A stretch of DNA of 64,000 nucleotides from contig NZ_JACHNH010000001.1 in assembly GCF_014205335.1 (NCBI RefSeq), positions 6,070,501-6,134,500 on the forward strand, written 5' to 3'. Source of the DNA: Amorphoplanes digitatis (GTDB taxonomy: Bacteria; Actinomycetota; Actinomycetes; Mycobacteriales; Micromonosporaceae). How positions within the stretch are numbered: the stretch's first letter is position 1; each line of letters opens with the position of its first letter. Positions 53,201 to 61,600 of the stretch are shown here, piece by piece. The notes beneath the pieces are model-generated. The model did no database searches and was not told the DNA's origin. It saw only the letters and a program-made list of their open reading frames with translations. A program made the translations under genes and the position numbers.

Positions 53201-55507
53201 CGCGACGGTCGTCTCCGACGGCCCGTAGGTGTTCCAGACGGTGCAGTCCGGGCGTACCTGCCGCACCGCGTCGACCAGGTCCCACGGGCAGGCCTCCCCG
53301 GCCAGCATCAGATGCCGTACGGGAACGACGTCGGCCAGCAGCCCCGCGTCCTGGATGGCCTTGAGGTGGCTCGGTACCAGTTTGAGGACGTCGATCCGGT
53401 GCTCGCGGAAGTATCCGGCGAGCCGGTCGGGGTCGACGGCCCACTCGTAGGGCAGCACGTGGACGAGGCCGCCGGTGGCGAGGGCGCCGTACAGGTTGGT
53501 GAGGCCCAGGTCGGCGGCGAGCGTCGACACCAGCGCGAAGCTCGACCCGTCCTCGACCGCCAGCAGGCCGAGGATTCCGGTCAGGTAGTTGGTGAAGTTG
53601 CGGTGCTCGACCACCACGCCCTTCGGCCGGCCGGTGGAGCCCGAGGTGTATATGACGTACATCGGATCGTCGGCGGCGACCGCGAGCCGCGGATCGCCGG
53701 CCGGCTGCCCGGCGAGCGGGAGCTCCTCCAGCACGGCGAGCTCGATCTCCGCGGGCAGTTGCGCGGCCACCTCGGAGAGGTCGACCTCGGCGTGGGTGAG
53801 CAGCAGCCGGGAGCCGGACTCGGCGAGCACCCGGACGACGTGGCCGGCCGGCGCGGTCGGGTCGAGCGGGAGGTAGGCCGCGCCCGCCTTCTGCACCGCG
53901 AGCATCGCGACGACGCAGTCCACGGATCGTTCGAGCAGCAGCGCGACCAGGTCACCCGCGCCGACGCCGGCCCCTATCAGGTACCGGGCCAGCCGGTTGG
54001 CCCGGGTGTTGAGGTCGCCGTAGCCGACGACGTCGTCGCGGCACCGTACGGCCGCCGCCGACGGGGTGGCGGCGGCGTGCGCCTCGAAGCGCGCCAGCAG
54101 CGGCGGGCGGTCCGGTGCCGCCTCGGTGAACGTCGCCGCCCGCCGCACCAGGGCCCGGTCCGCCGACGGCATCGGCGGGAGGGCGGCGGTCGGCGCGTCG
54201 AGGTCACCGGCGAGCGTGTCGACGGTCTCGACGAGGTGCCGCCCGAGCCGGTCCACCGCCTCGCGGGAGAGCAGATCGGTCGCGTACGTCAGGGTGCAGC
54301 GCAGGTCGCCGTCGGTCTCGACCACCATGCAGGACAGATCGAACCGGGCACTCGAACGGCCGACCGGCAACGGCTCGACGGTCAGCCCGGGAACCGTCAC
54401 GTCGCGGCCCGTCGCCGTGTAGTAGTTGAACATCACCTGGACGAGCTGGCCGGCGCTCAGGTCGCGCCGCGGGCCGAGCTCGGCCACCAGCCGGTCGAAC
54501 GGAACGTCCTGGTGGTCGTAGGCGTCCAGGGCGCTCTCGTGCACCCGCGACACGAGCCGGCGGCAGGTCGGTGCGGGGCCCACGTCGAGCCGGAGGACGA
54601 GGGTGTTGACGAAGCAGCCGATCAGGTGCTCGACCTCCGGGCGGTCGCGTCCCGCCACCGGCACGCCGACCACGACGTCCTCGGTGGCGCAGTGCCGGTG
54701 CAGCACGTGCGCGAACGCCGTCAGCAGCAGAGCGAAAGGCGTCACTCCGGCCTCCCGGGCGGCAGCCCGTACGCGCTCACCGTCGAGCGCGAAGCTGACC
54801 TCGGCGCCGCGGTGGTCGCGGACGGCCGGCCGGGGCCGGTCCAGCGGCAGTTCGAGGACCGGCGGCGCGCCGGCCAGCCGCTTGCGCCAGTACGCCAGCT
54901 GGTCCGGGTAGCTCTGCCGTCGTTCCCAGGCGGCGAAGTCGGCGTACTGGATCGGCAGGTCGGCCAGGCTGCCGGGCCGGGCGTACGCGTCAAGGAACTC
55001 CCTGACCAGCAGCCGCGACGACCACGCGTCGGCCGCGATGTGGTGAATCACGAACAGCAGGGCATGCCCGCCGTCGGGCAGGCTCGCCAGCACCGCCCGC
55101 AGCGGGAACTCATCCTCGAGCCGGAACGGCCGGGCCGCGATCCGTTCGAAGTCCGTGACGGCGGCGTACTCGAGGGCCGGCCCCTCGTCGGCGACGAGCA
55201 GTTCGTCGTCGCCGGCGCAGGTGCTCCGGAGCACCTCGTGGCGCGCCACGACGGTCGCGAGCGCCGCACGCACCCGCCGCTCGTCGAGCGCGCCGGTCAG
55301 CCGCACCGCCTCGACGACGTGGTACGCGGCGCTGTCCGGCGCCACGCTCTGCAGAAAGTGGAAGCGGCGCTGCGCGAATGACATCGGCACCCGGCCGGCG
55401 GACCGGTCGGCGCGCGCGATCCCCTCGGTACCGATCAGCCGGCGCAGCTTCGTCCGCTGCGCCGGGCTCAGCCGCGCCAGCCGCTCCTGCACCGCGGCGG
55501 CCGTCAT
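50228..55507 (-). CDS. NRPS C-A-T-TE module fused to an MFS exporter
   Basis: This 1759-residue chain joins a complete release module to a transporter. Domains in order: condensation (about 42-455; HHIAADA at 155-161, Ala for the usual final Gly of HHxxxDG), adenylation (about 470-960; YTSGSTGRPKG core at 620-630, NGKLD near 947), carrier (FFALGGDSF, Ser1005), thioesterase (about 1060-1300; GHCLG at 1132-1136, where Cys1134 stands in the nucleophile place; DAGHFF supplies His1281) and a 12-segment MFS domain (about 1315-1720) of the MFS_3/EntS-like type. The A-pocket positions read tentatively D-L-T-K-M-A-T-V-A, near the Asn/Asp type; the alignment is uncertain. It should add one amino acid, release the product and export it. 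It starts at ATG and overlaps the A-T gene by four bases. Confidence 0.88.
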   Translation of the reverse strand: MTAAAVQERLARLSPAQRTKLRRLIGTEGIARADRSAGRVPMSFAQRRFHFLQSVAPDSAAYHVVEAVRLTGALDERRVRAALATVVARHEVLRSTCAGDDELLVADEGPALEYAAVTDFERIAARPFRLEDEFPLRAVLASLPDGGHALLFVIHHIAADAWSSRLLVREFLDAYARPGSLADLPIQYADFAAWERRQSYPDQLAYWRKRLAGAPPVLELPLDRPRPAVRDHRGAEVSFALDGERVRAAAREAGVTPFALLLTAFAHVLHRHCATEDVVVGVPVAGRDRPEVEHLIGCFVNTLVLRLDVGPAPTCRRLVSRVHESALDAYDHQDVPFDRLVAELGPRRDLSAGQLVQVMFNYYTATGRDVTVPGLTVEPLPVGRSSARFDLSCMVVETDGDLRCTLTYATDLLSREAVDRLGRHLVETVDTLAGDLDAPTAALPPMPSADRALVRRAATFTEAAPDRPPLLARFEAHAAATPSAAAVRCRDDVVGYGDLNTRANRLARYLIGAGVGAGDLVALLLERSVDCVVAMLAVQKAGAAYLPLDPTAPAGHVVRVLAESGSRLLLTHAEVDLSEVAAQLPAEIELAVLEELPLAGQPAGDPRLAVAADDPMYVIYTSGSTGRPKGVVVEHRNFTNYLTGILGLLAVEDGSSFALVSTLAADLGLTNLYGALATGGLVHVLPYEWAVDPDRLAGYFREHRIDVLKLVPSHLKAIQDAGLLADVVPVRHLMLAGEACPWDLVDAVRQVRPDCTVWNTYGPSETTVAVLANRVPARRPAPGDTVVSLGSPIPHVGAVVVDARLRPVPVGAAGELLISGAGVARGYLSVDDPRFTQDPFSAAESARAYRSGDRVRLRPDGEFEFLGRLDRQVKIRGYRVEPGHVEAVLRGHPDVADAAVVVRQDRLVAYYVGEATAPLYEYARGKLPPYLVPSQFVHLDRLPLTPNGKLDQRALPEPVSRPAGTGTATPARDPDDRRIAAIWCELLELDEVGIDDDFFALGGDSFTAMRMAREVGDGLRVAAVFQHPTIRELSDLLRRPAAADALLYRLPGARSAAVTRATIVAVPFGGGNASAFRELAAALPAGFPLYALDPPGHDFGRPESPLQPWDDLAGRCVAEIRASITGPVIVYGHCLGAALALEIARRLEAGGGEVAGVVFGGAFPAPRLPGRLFDLWARLLPSDRWRSDRLYRDTLRGIGGLTEDLEPAEQAYILRALRHDNRQAEQFYTRQFHRPDPAPTLRALVVVGERDRLTEFHEERYHEWDTHCASTALAVIPDAGHFFLKHQAGRLATAITSWFEGYEPVAVEKKAEARLRGFALVTLGQLVSMIGTRALAFGLGVWVYLATGSATQFSVILVFGLLPALLVLPFAGAAADRWNRRLVMIIGDLVALAGSGLCLALFATGSLHVWHLYIAAGLSAIAAAFQQPAYLAATTQLVPKRYLGRTNGITQALVAVSQATGPLLGGVLIVAVGLRGLLIVDLATVVVSLATLAVVRFPDLLFRQREESIWREIAGGVRYMARRPSFVAMIGYFLAYNLMLGFAIALTTPLALSFMSAGTLAAASTAGAIGGIAGGVAMALWGGFARRATGMIGFVLLTGAGMILVGLRPSAPLLGAGLAAIAASLALLNGHWQTMIQTKVGMELQGRVLASNRLVANLTEPLGYLCAGWLADRLLEPAMRAGGPLSSSAGAVLGVGPGRGMALLVVLLGLAQIALGVAGLRWRTLHHMEDVLPDAIPGAVVTWDRDELQREADRVQGIQ

Positions 55508-57141
55508 GACCGCTCCGCCTGTGCGAGGAGCTCCAGCAGCTCGGCGGGGTCGATCTGGGCCAGTTGCCGGTCGGCGATCTCCTGGGCGAGCAGGGCGACG
55601 GTGGGGTTGGCGAAGACATTGCGGACCGACAGCGCGACCCCGAAGTCGCGGCGGATCCGGGCGGCCAGCTGCATCGCGGTGATCGAGTCACCGCCGAGCA
55701 GAAAGAAGTCGTCGGCCGCGCCGACGTCCGGGGTGCCGAACAGCTCGGTCCACTGTGCGGCGACCCAGCGCTCCAGCTCGCCGGAGGGTCGCACGTGCAC
55801 AGCGTCCGGCGCGGCGACGTCCAGGCGGTGCAGCGCGGCCCGGTCGATCTTGCCGTTCGGCAGCTGCGGCAGGGCCGGGACGGCGACGAACCGGGACGGC
55901 ACCATCGCCGGCGGCACCACGGCCATCAGGTCCCGGCGTACGGCGGCGTCGTCGAACGGCACGCGGACCGGCACGACGTACGCCGTGAGCGGGCCGGTGG
56001 TGACGAAGACGTCGTGCACCTCGCCGCCGGCCCGGATCGACGCCGCCACCTCGGCCGGGTGGATCCGGACGCCGTTGACCTTCACCTCGTCGTCGCCGCG
56101 CCCGACGACGAGCAGGTCGCCCGCGTCGTCGAGCCGGCCGAGGTCACCGGTCCGGTAGGACGTCTCGCCGCCGGCCAGGCGGGTGAAGCGCGCCGCGGTC
56201 TCCTCGGGCAGGCCCAGGTAGCCGTGGCTGGAGTACCGGCTGACCAGCACGATCTCGCCGGTCTCGGCCAGGGTGAAGCCGGCACCCGGTACCGGCTTTC
56301 CGACCGGCAGCAGGCCGCTGGTCGACTCGAAACGCCGCAGCCGCTTGTAGACCTTGGGCAGGGTGGTCTCGGTGGTGCCGTAGAAGTTGACCCGGACCCG
56401 GGTCGCCGGAAACGTCTCGTGCCACTGCTCGACGAGCACGCCGGTCAGCGGCTCGCCCGCGAAGAACACCGTGCGCACCGACGGGCAGGGCGCAGCGCCG
56501 TAGCGCAGCCAGCTCCACGCGACCGACGGCACCACGTTGACGACGCTGATCCGCCGCCGGGTCAGCCAGGCGACCACCGCCTCCGGCGCCTCGGCCTCGC
56601 CCGGCGCCGGTATCACCAGCGTGCCGCCCGCCCACAGCGGCAGCATCACGTCGCGGACCATGACGTCGAAGCTCAGCGCGGTCAGGAACGCCACCCGGTC
56701 CCGCGCGCCGATGCCGAACTCCGCGACCTGCCAGTCGAGGAAGTGCCGGAGCCCGGCCGCGGACCCCAGCACCGGCTTCGGCGTGCCGGTCGAGCCCGAG
56801 GTGAAGAAGACGTACGCGCCGTCCTCGTGCGCCGGCCCCGCGGTGAGGTGCCGTTCGAGGATCTCCCGGCGTCCGGCCGGCAGCCCGGGGTCGATCGGCA
56901 CGGCCACGCCTCCGAGCGCGAGCACGGCGAGGAAGTCGACGACGAACTCCGGCGATCTCGGGCGGCCGATGACGAACGGCACCCCCGGCCGTACCACCGG
57001 GGCGAGCTCGGCCTGCCGCCGATCGAGCCGGTCGGCGAGGTCCCGGTAGCTGATGGTCAGCCCGCCGCACTCGATGGCGCCGTGCGCCGGGCTGGTCTCG
57101 GCGTACCGGCGGATCCGCTCCACACTGCGTTCTACCCGCAT
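55504..57141 (-). CDS. NRPS loading protein, A-T didomain
   Basis: This 545-residue protein is an initiation unit: adenylation domain (about 5-440; FTSGSTGTPK at 113-122, YRTGDLGRL at 329-337, NGKID with Lys431) and a carrier domain (FLLGGDSITAM, Ser486). There is no condensation or epimerase domain. The binding pocket region reads SFDVMVRDV and NFYGTTETT; the substrate cannot be predicted safely (tentative D-V-R-N-F-A-F-L-P). It hands its aminoacyl group to the condensation domain of the next protein, so the assembly line should make a dipeptide. ATG at 57141 follows GGAGAAGAAG. It is the first gene of the NRPS-regulator-propeller run. Confidence 0.87.
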   Translation of the reverse strand: MRVERSVERIRRYAETSPAHGAIECGGLTISYRDLADRLDRRQAELAPVVRPGVPFVIGRPRSPEFVVDFLAVLALGGVAVPIDPGLPAGRREILERHLTAGPAHEDGAYVFFTSGSTGTPKPVLGSAAGLRHFLDWQVAEFGIGARDRVAFLTALSFDVMVRDVMLPLWAGGTLVIPAPGEAEAPEAVVAWLTRRRISVVNVVPSVAWSWLRYGAAPCPSVRTVFFAGEPLTGVLVEQWHETFPATRVRVNFYGTTETTLPKVYKRLRRFESTSGLLPVGKPVPGAGFTLAETGEIVLVSRYSSHGYLGLPEETAARFTRLAGGETSYRTGDLGRLDDAGDLLVVGRGDDEVKVNGVRIHPAEVAASIRAGGEVHDVFVTTGPLTAYVVPVRVPFDDAAVRRDLMAVVPPAMVPSRFVAVPALPQLPNGKIDRAALHRLDVAAPDAVHVRPSGELERWVAAQWTELFGTPDVGAADDFFLLGGDSITAMQLAARIRRDFGVALSVRNVFANPTVALLAQEIADRQLAQIDPAELLELLAQAERS

Positions 57142-57551
57142 GCTTCTTCTCCAACGTGTCCCCCCGGCGGGCGCGCAGCGGCCCGGACAGCCGGTCGGCC
57201 GCGACTATGGCAAGACGCGCTGAAGCGGCACGGAAACCGGCCTGACGCATGTCCGATCTGACTCCATGCGCCAACCACCCGTGCGGTGTCGTAGCGAAAC
57301 ACCAGGTCATCGTGAACCGGTTAAGCATCGCTCGATGAACGGCGCATTACATGGATTGACATCAATTAACAGCGGGCCTAGGTTCAGCGCGGGTAAGCGC
57401 TTACCTGCAGGCCGGAGCCTTGCGGCCGAACGGCTCCGCACATCTCAACAGGCGCCAACCCGGCCCACCCGCCCGTCACCGAGCGCGCGAGGGCCGGGTA
57501 CCCCGCATGCCGCCCCGGCGGCATCCACTCCCCCGCAACGGAGGAACATCC
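57142..57551. other. Divergent intergenic region, NRPS and pectate lyase promoters
   Basis: About 410 bp with no gene. The right half carries the pectate lyase promoter and operator (57356-57405) and a long leader; the left half should carry the NRPS promoter, which I could not define. No hairpin terminator or repeat of note was found. Confidence 0.6.
57356..57405 (+). promoter_or_regulatory. Consensus promoter with LacI-type operator over the start site
   Basis: TTGACA (57356-57361) is followed by 17 bases and TAGGTT (57379-57384), an almost ideal housekeeping actinobacterial promoter. The perfect palindrome GGTAAGCGCTTACC (57392-57405) begins about eight bases after the -10, at the expected first transcribed base. 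A LacI-family repressor bound there would block initiation. The palindrome differs from the CebR-type site at 34518-34531 in its flanks. It drives the pectate lyase gene, leaving a leader of about 150 bases. Confidence 0.75.
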
Positions 57552-58529
57552 ATGTCCGCAACGGCCCGCACCTACCGCCGCCGCACCGTCGTCGCCGCCA
57601 TCTCGGCCGGCATCCTGACCGTCGGTGGCACGCTGGTCCTCACCCAGGCCAGCGCGTCCGCCGCGTTCGAGTCCAGTCCGGTCGGGTTCGCCAGCATGAA
57701 CGGCGGCACCAGCGGCGGCTCGTCCAGCACCGTGGTGACCGTGACCAGCGCGTCGGCGCTCAAGTCGGCGCTCAGCTCCGGCACCTCGCAGACCGTCCGG
57801 GTATCCGGCCTGATCTCGATCTCCGGCATGTACAGCGTCGCGTCGAACAAGACGGTCATCGGCGTCGGCTCGGGCTCCGGGATCACCGGCGGCGGCCTCA
57901 ACCTCTCCGGCGTCCGGAACGTGATCATCCGAAACCTGGTGTTCCGCAACGCGAGCGACGACTCGATCAACGTCCAGTCGAGCACCACGAACGTCTGGAT
58001 CGACCACAACGACCTGGCCAGCGGGTACGACGGCCTGATCGACATCAAGCGCGGGTCGGACTTCATCACGGTGTCGTGGAACCGCCTGCACGACCACGAC
58101 AAGTCCATGCTGCTGGGCCACAGCGACGACAACTCCGGCGAGGACCTCGGCCACCTGCGGGTGACCTACGTGCACAACTGGTTCGAGGGCACCAACCAGC
58201 GGCACCCGCGGGTCCGGTTCGCCAACCCGGTGCACGTGCTCAACAACTACTACAGCAACGTCGGTTCGTACGGCGTCGCCTCCACCGAGAACGCCGGCGT
58301 CTACGTCGAGCGCAACTACTTCGAGAACGTGGCGAACCCGACGGTCACCCAGACCGGCGACTCCGCCGCCGGCAACATCAAGGTGCTGAACAACTACAAG
58401 GTCAACTCGGGCACCGAGCAGGTCCGCAACGGCGCCAGCGTCGCCGCGATCCCCTACTCCTACACCCCGCAGGCGAACAACACGGTCAAGGCCACCGTCA
58501 CCGCGGGCGCCGGCACCGGCAAGATCTGA
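57552..58529 (+). CDS. Secreted PL1-family pectate lyase
   Basis: This 325-residue exported protein has a long signal peptide (basic start, to ASASAA) and the right-handed beta-helix of family PL1. WIDHNDLAS is the vWiDH motif, DGLIDIKRGSDFITVSWN the calcium-site region and RHPRVRFANPVHV the conserved segment with the catalytic Arg. It cleaves polygalacturonate by calcium-dependent beta-elimination. ATG follows CGGAGGAAC. It has its own promoter with a LacI-type operator and ends at the hairpin 58539-58568, so it is monocistronic. Confidence 0.92.
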   Translation: MSATARTYRRRTVVAAISAGILTVGGTLVLTQASASAAFESSPVGFASMNGGTSGGSSSTVVTVTSASALKSALSSGTSQTVRVSGLISISGMYSVASNKTVIGVGSGSGITGGGLNLSGVRNVIIRNLVFRNASDDSINVQSSTTNVWIDHNDLASGYDGLIDIKRGSDFITVSWNRLHDHDKSMLLGHSDDNSGEDLGHLRVTYVHNWFEGTNQRHPRVRFANPVHVLNNYYSNVGSYGVASTENAGVYVERNYFENVANPTVTQTGDSAAGNIKVLNNYKVNSGTEQVRNGASVAAIPYSYTPQANNTVKATVTAGAGTGKI

Positions 58530-58538
58530 GCCACCCCG

Positions 58539-58568
58539 ACGGCGGCGCCCACCCCCGGGCGCCGCCGT
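58539..58568. terminator. 12-bp hairpin terminator after the pectate lyase gene
   Basis: ACGGCGGCGCCC (58539-58550) pairs with GGGCGCCGCCGT (58557-58568) around a six-base loop, ten bases after the stop codon. Confidence 0.8.
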
Positions 58569-58677
58569 TCGGGATTTCGCGGGCTCGCCCTCTCCACCAG
58601 CGCTTTGGTCTGACGATGGGTGAGGCCGGGGATGGAACATAGAGAAAAATCATGTCAAAAGTAGCATCATCCGTTAT

Positions 58678-61600
58678 GTGGGTGAGGAGTTGCTGTATCT
58701 GAGTGACCGGACGCAGGTCACCCGCCACACCCCGTCCGACGGTCCCGGCGTGGTTCGCAAACACGCCACCGGGGCCGGTGCGATCCGCCGCATCGAGCAC
58801 GAGCGTGCCGTACTGGAGAAGCTCGCCGGTCTGCCCGGCGTCCCCCGCCTCGCCGCTCACCAGGAGCGCCGGACCCTGGTCCTGCAAGACGACGGCGGCG
58901 GCCCGCCGCCGGCCGGGCCGATGCACCTGCCCGACCTGGTCCGCATCGCGCACGCCCTGGCCACGACGGTCGCCGCGGTCCACCGCGCCGGTGTCCTGCA
59001 CCGCGACATCACCCCGGACAACGTCGTGCTGCGCCCGGACGCTCCCCCGCTGCTCATCGACTTCGACCTCGCGCTCACCGGCGCACCGGAGACCGACGAG
59101 GGCCCGGTCGGCACCCTCGGGTTCCTGGCGCCCGAGCAGACCGGCCGCACCGGCCTGAGCACCGACCGCCGCGCCGACCTCTACGGCCTCGGCGCCACCC
59201 TGTACACCCTCGCCACCGGCACTCCCCCGGTCACCGGCCACGACCCTCTCGAGCTGGTGCGCGACACCCTGGTCGGCACCCCGTCCGCCTCGGGTCTGCC
59301 ACCTCGGCTTGGCGACATCATCATGCGGCTGCTGGAGAAGGACCCGGACCGGCGCTATCAGAGCGCCGAGGGCCTGGCCCACGATCTCGCCCGCTGGACG
59401 GCCGACCCGGACGGCGACTGGACGCCGGGCGACCGGGACTTCCCGCAGTTCCTGCCGGCACCGCCCGTCCTGGTCGGCCGGGACCCGCAGATCGGCACCC
59501 TGGCCGCGGCCCTGGACCGGGCGCTGAGCGGCGACGGCCGGGCCGTGCTGGTCAGCGGCCCGGCCGGGATCGGCAAGAGCACCCTGATTCAGACGCTGCG
59601 ACCGCTGATCGCCGCTCGCGGCGGCTGGTTCATCGCCGGCAAGTACGAGCAGTTCCGCACCGGTGTCGACGCCGGCGGCACCGGGCAGGTGATCAGAAAC
59701 CTGGCCAGGCTGCTGCTCGCCCTGCCGGAGGCGGAGCTGACCGGCCACCGGGAGCGGCTGGTCGCCGCGCTGAATCCGGTCGGCAAAGTGGTGTCCGGCG
59801 TGGTGCCCGAGCTGGACATACTTCTCGGCGGGCAGGTGCCGGCCGAGCCGCTGGACCTGGTCACCCCGCCGATCTGGGCCGGCGGCACCTCGGTCACGCT
59901 GCTGCGCACCGTGGCGGCGCACCGTCCCCTGGTCATGGTGGTCGACGACCTCCAGTGGGCGACCGGCACCTCGCTGCGAGTGCTGGATGAGCTGGTGGCC
60001 GCCGGGCCGATCCCCGGGCTGCTGGTCGTGTGCGCCTTCCGGGACGAGGAGGCCGACGCCGGCCATCCGCTCGCCGGCGTCGCCGCGCGCTGGGAGCGCG
60101 ACGGGCTCGCCGAGCCGCCGTTGCGGCTGGCCGGGCTGGACCGGGCCGGGCTGGCCGAGCTGACCGGGGCGGTGCTGCGGCTCGAGCACCCGGCCGCGGA
60201 GTCGCTCGCCGACCTGATCGGCACGGCGACCTCCGGGAATCCGTACGCCACCGTGGAACTGATCAACGGGCTTCGCACGGAGGGCCTGCTGAGACCGGCG
60301 GAAGGCGGTTGGGACTGGGACCCCGATCCGGTACGGGGTTTCATCGCCCGCCACCGCCTGCCGCAGCTGCTCACCGCCCGCCTGGAGCAACAGGCGGCGA
60401 CGACCCGGCGCCTGCTTGTCGCACTGACCTGTCTCGGCAGCAACGTACTCCCGGAACTGCTCGCCACCGCCGCCGCGATCCCGCCCGCCGCCCTACCGGC
60501 ACACCTCGCTCCCGCCGTCACCGACGGCCTGATCTGCGCGGACAGCACCGTCAAGTTCTGCCACGACCTGGTCCTGCAAGCGGCCCGGGATCTGCTCCCG
60601 GCCGCCGAGATGGATCGGACGCGGCTGGCGATGGCCCGTCGCCTGGCCGCACACGGCGGCTACGAGCAGCAGGCCGCCGAGCAGTACCTCCCGGCGACCG
60701 GCCTCATCGGCGACGACGGCGAGCGCCGGACCGCGTCGGCGCTGCTGCACCAGGCCGGCCGCCACGCCGCGCGGATGACCAACTATCCGGCCGCCGACGA
60801 GCTGCTGACCGCCGCCGACCGGCTCCTACCCGCCGCCGACGCCGCCGGCCGGGACGCGATCGCGGTGGACCGGCACACCACGCTCTTCTCCCTGGGCCGG
60901 CACGCCGAGGCCGACCGGATCTACCGCGATCTCGCCGCCCGCTCCCCGGACCCGCTCGTCCTGGTCGCGGCCACCGCCGTGCAGATCAACAGCCTGACGC
61001 AGCGCGACGAATGCCACGCGGCGATCACGCTCGGGCTCGACGCGCTGCGGCGGTTCGGCATCACCCCGCCGGCCGACCTGGCCGCGGACAACCAGCGCGC
61101 CGTGGTCGAGCTCCGGGACTGGGTGGCGGAGTTCGGACCGGCGTACCCGACGTGGGAGTGCACCTCTCCGCAGATCGTCGCGGTGGCCCGGATCCTGCAA
61201 CGGATGCTCGTGCCCACCTTCGTGGCCGACCCGGACCTGCACGCCTGGCTGGTGCTGCGGGCACACGTGCTGTGGCAGCACAACGGGGTGTGCTCGCCGC
61301 TGACCGGCACCCTCGGCGGGGCCATCCGCGTGACGAGTTGGCTGCTCGACGACCACCGCACCGGATACGTGCTGACCGGGCACGCGCTGCGGGCCGCTCG
61401 CGAGCACGGCTACCCCGCGGCCGCGGCGGTGGCCGCCTACCAGCACTTCATGCTGGCCGCGCCGTGGTTCGAGCCGCTGGAGGAGGTCGTCGAGGCCTGC
61501 TGGCAGACCCGCGACGAGCTCCTCACGGTCGGCGACGTGCAGATCGCCGGATGGCACTCGGCGCGGCTGCTGGTCCTGCTGGTGGAGACCGAGGAGTCGC

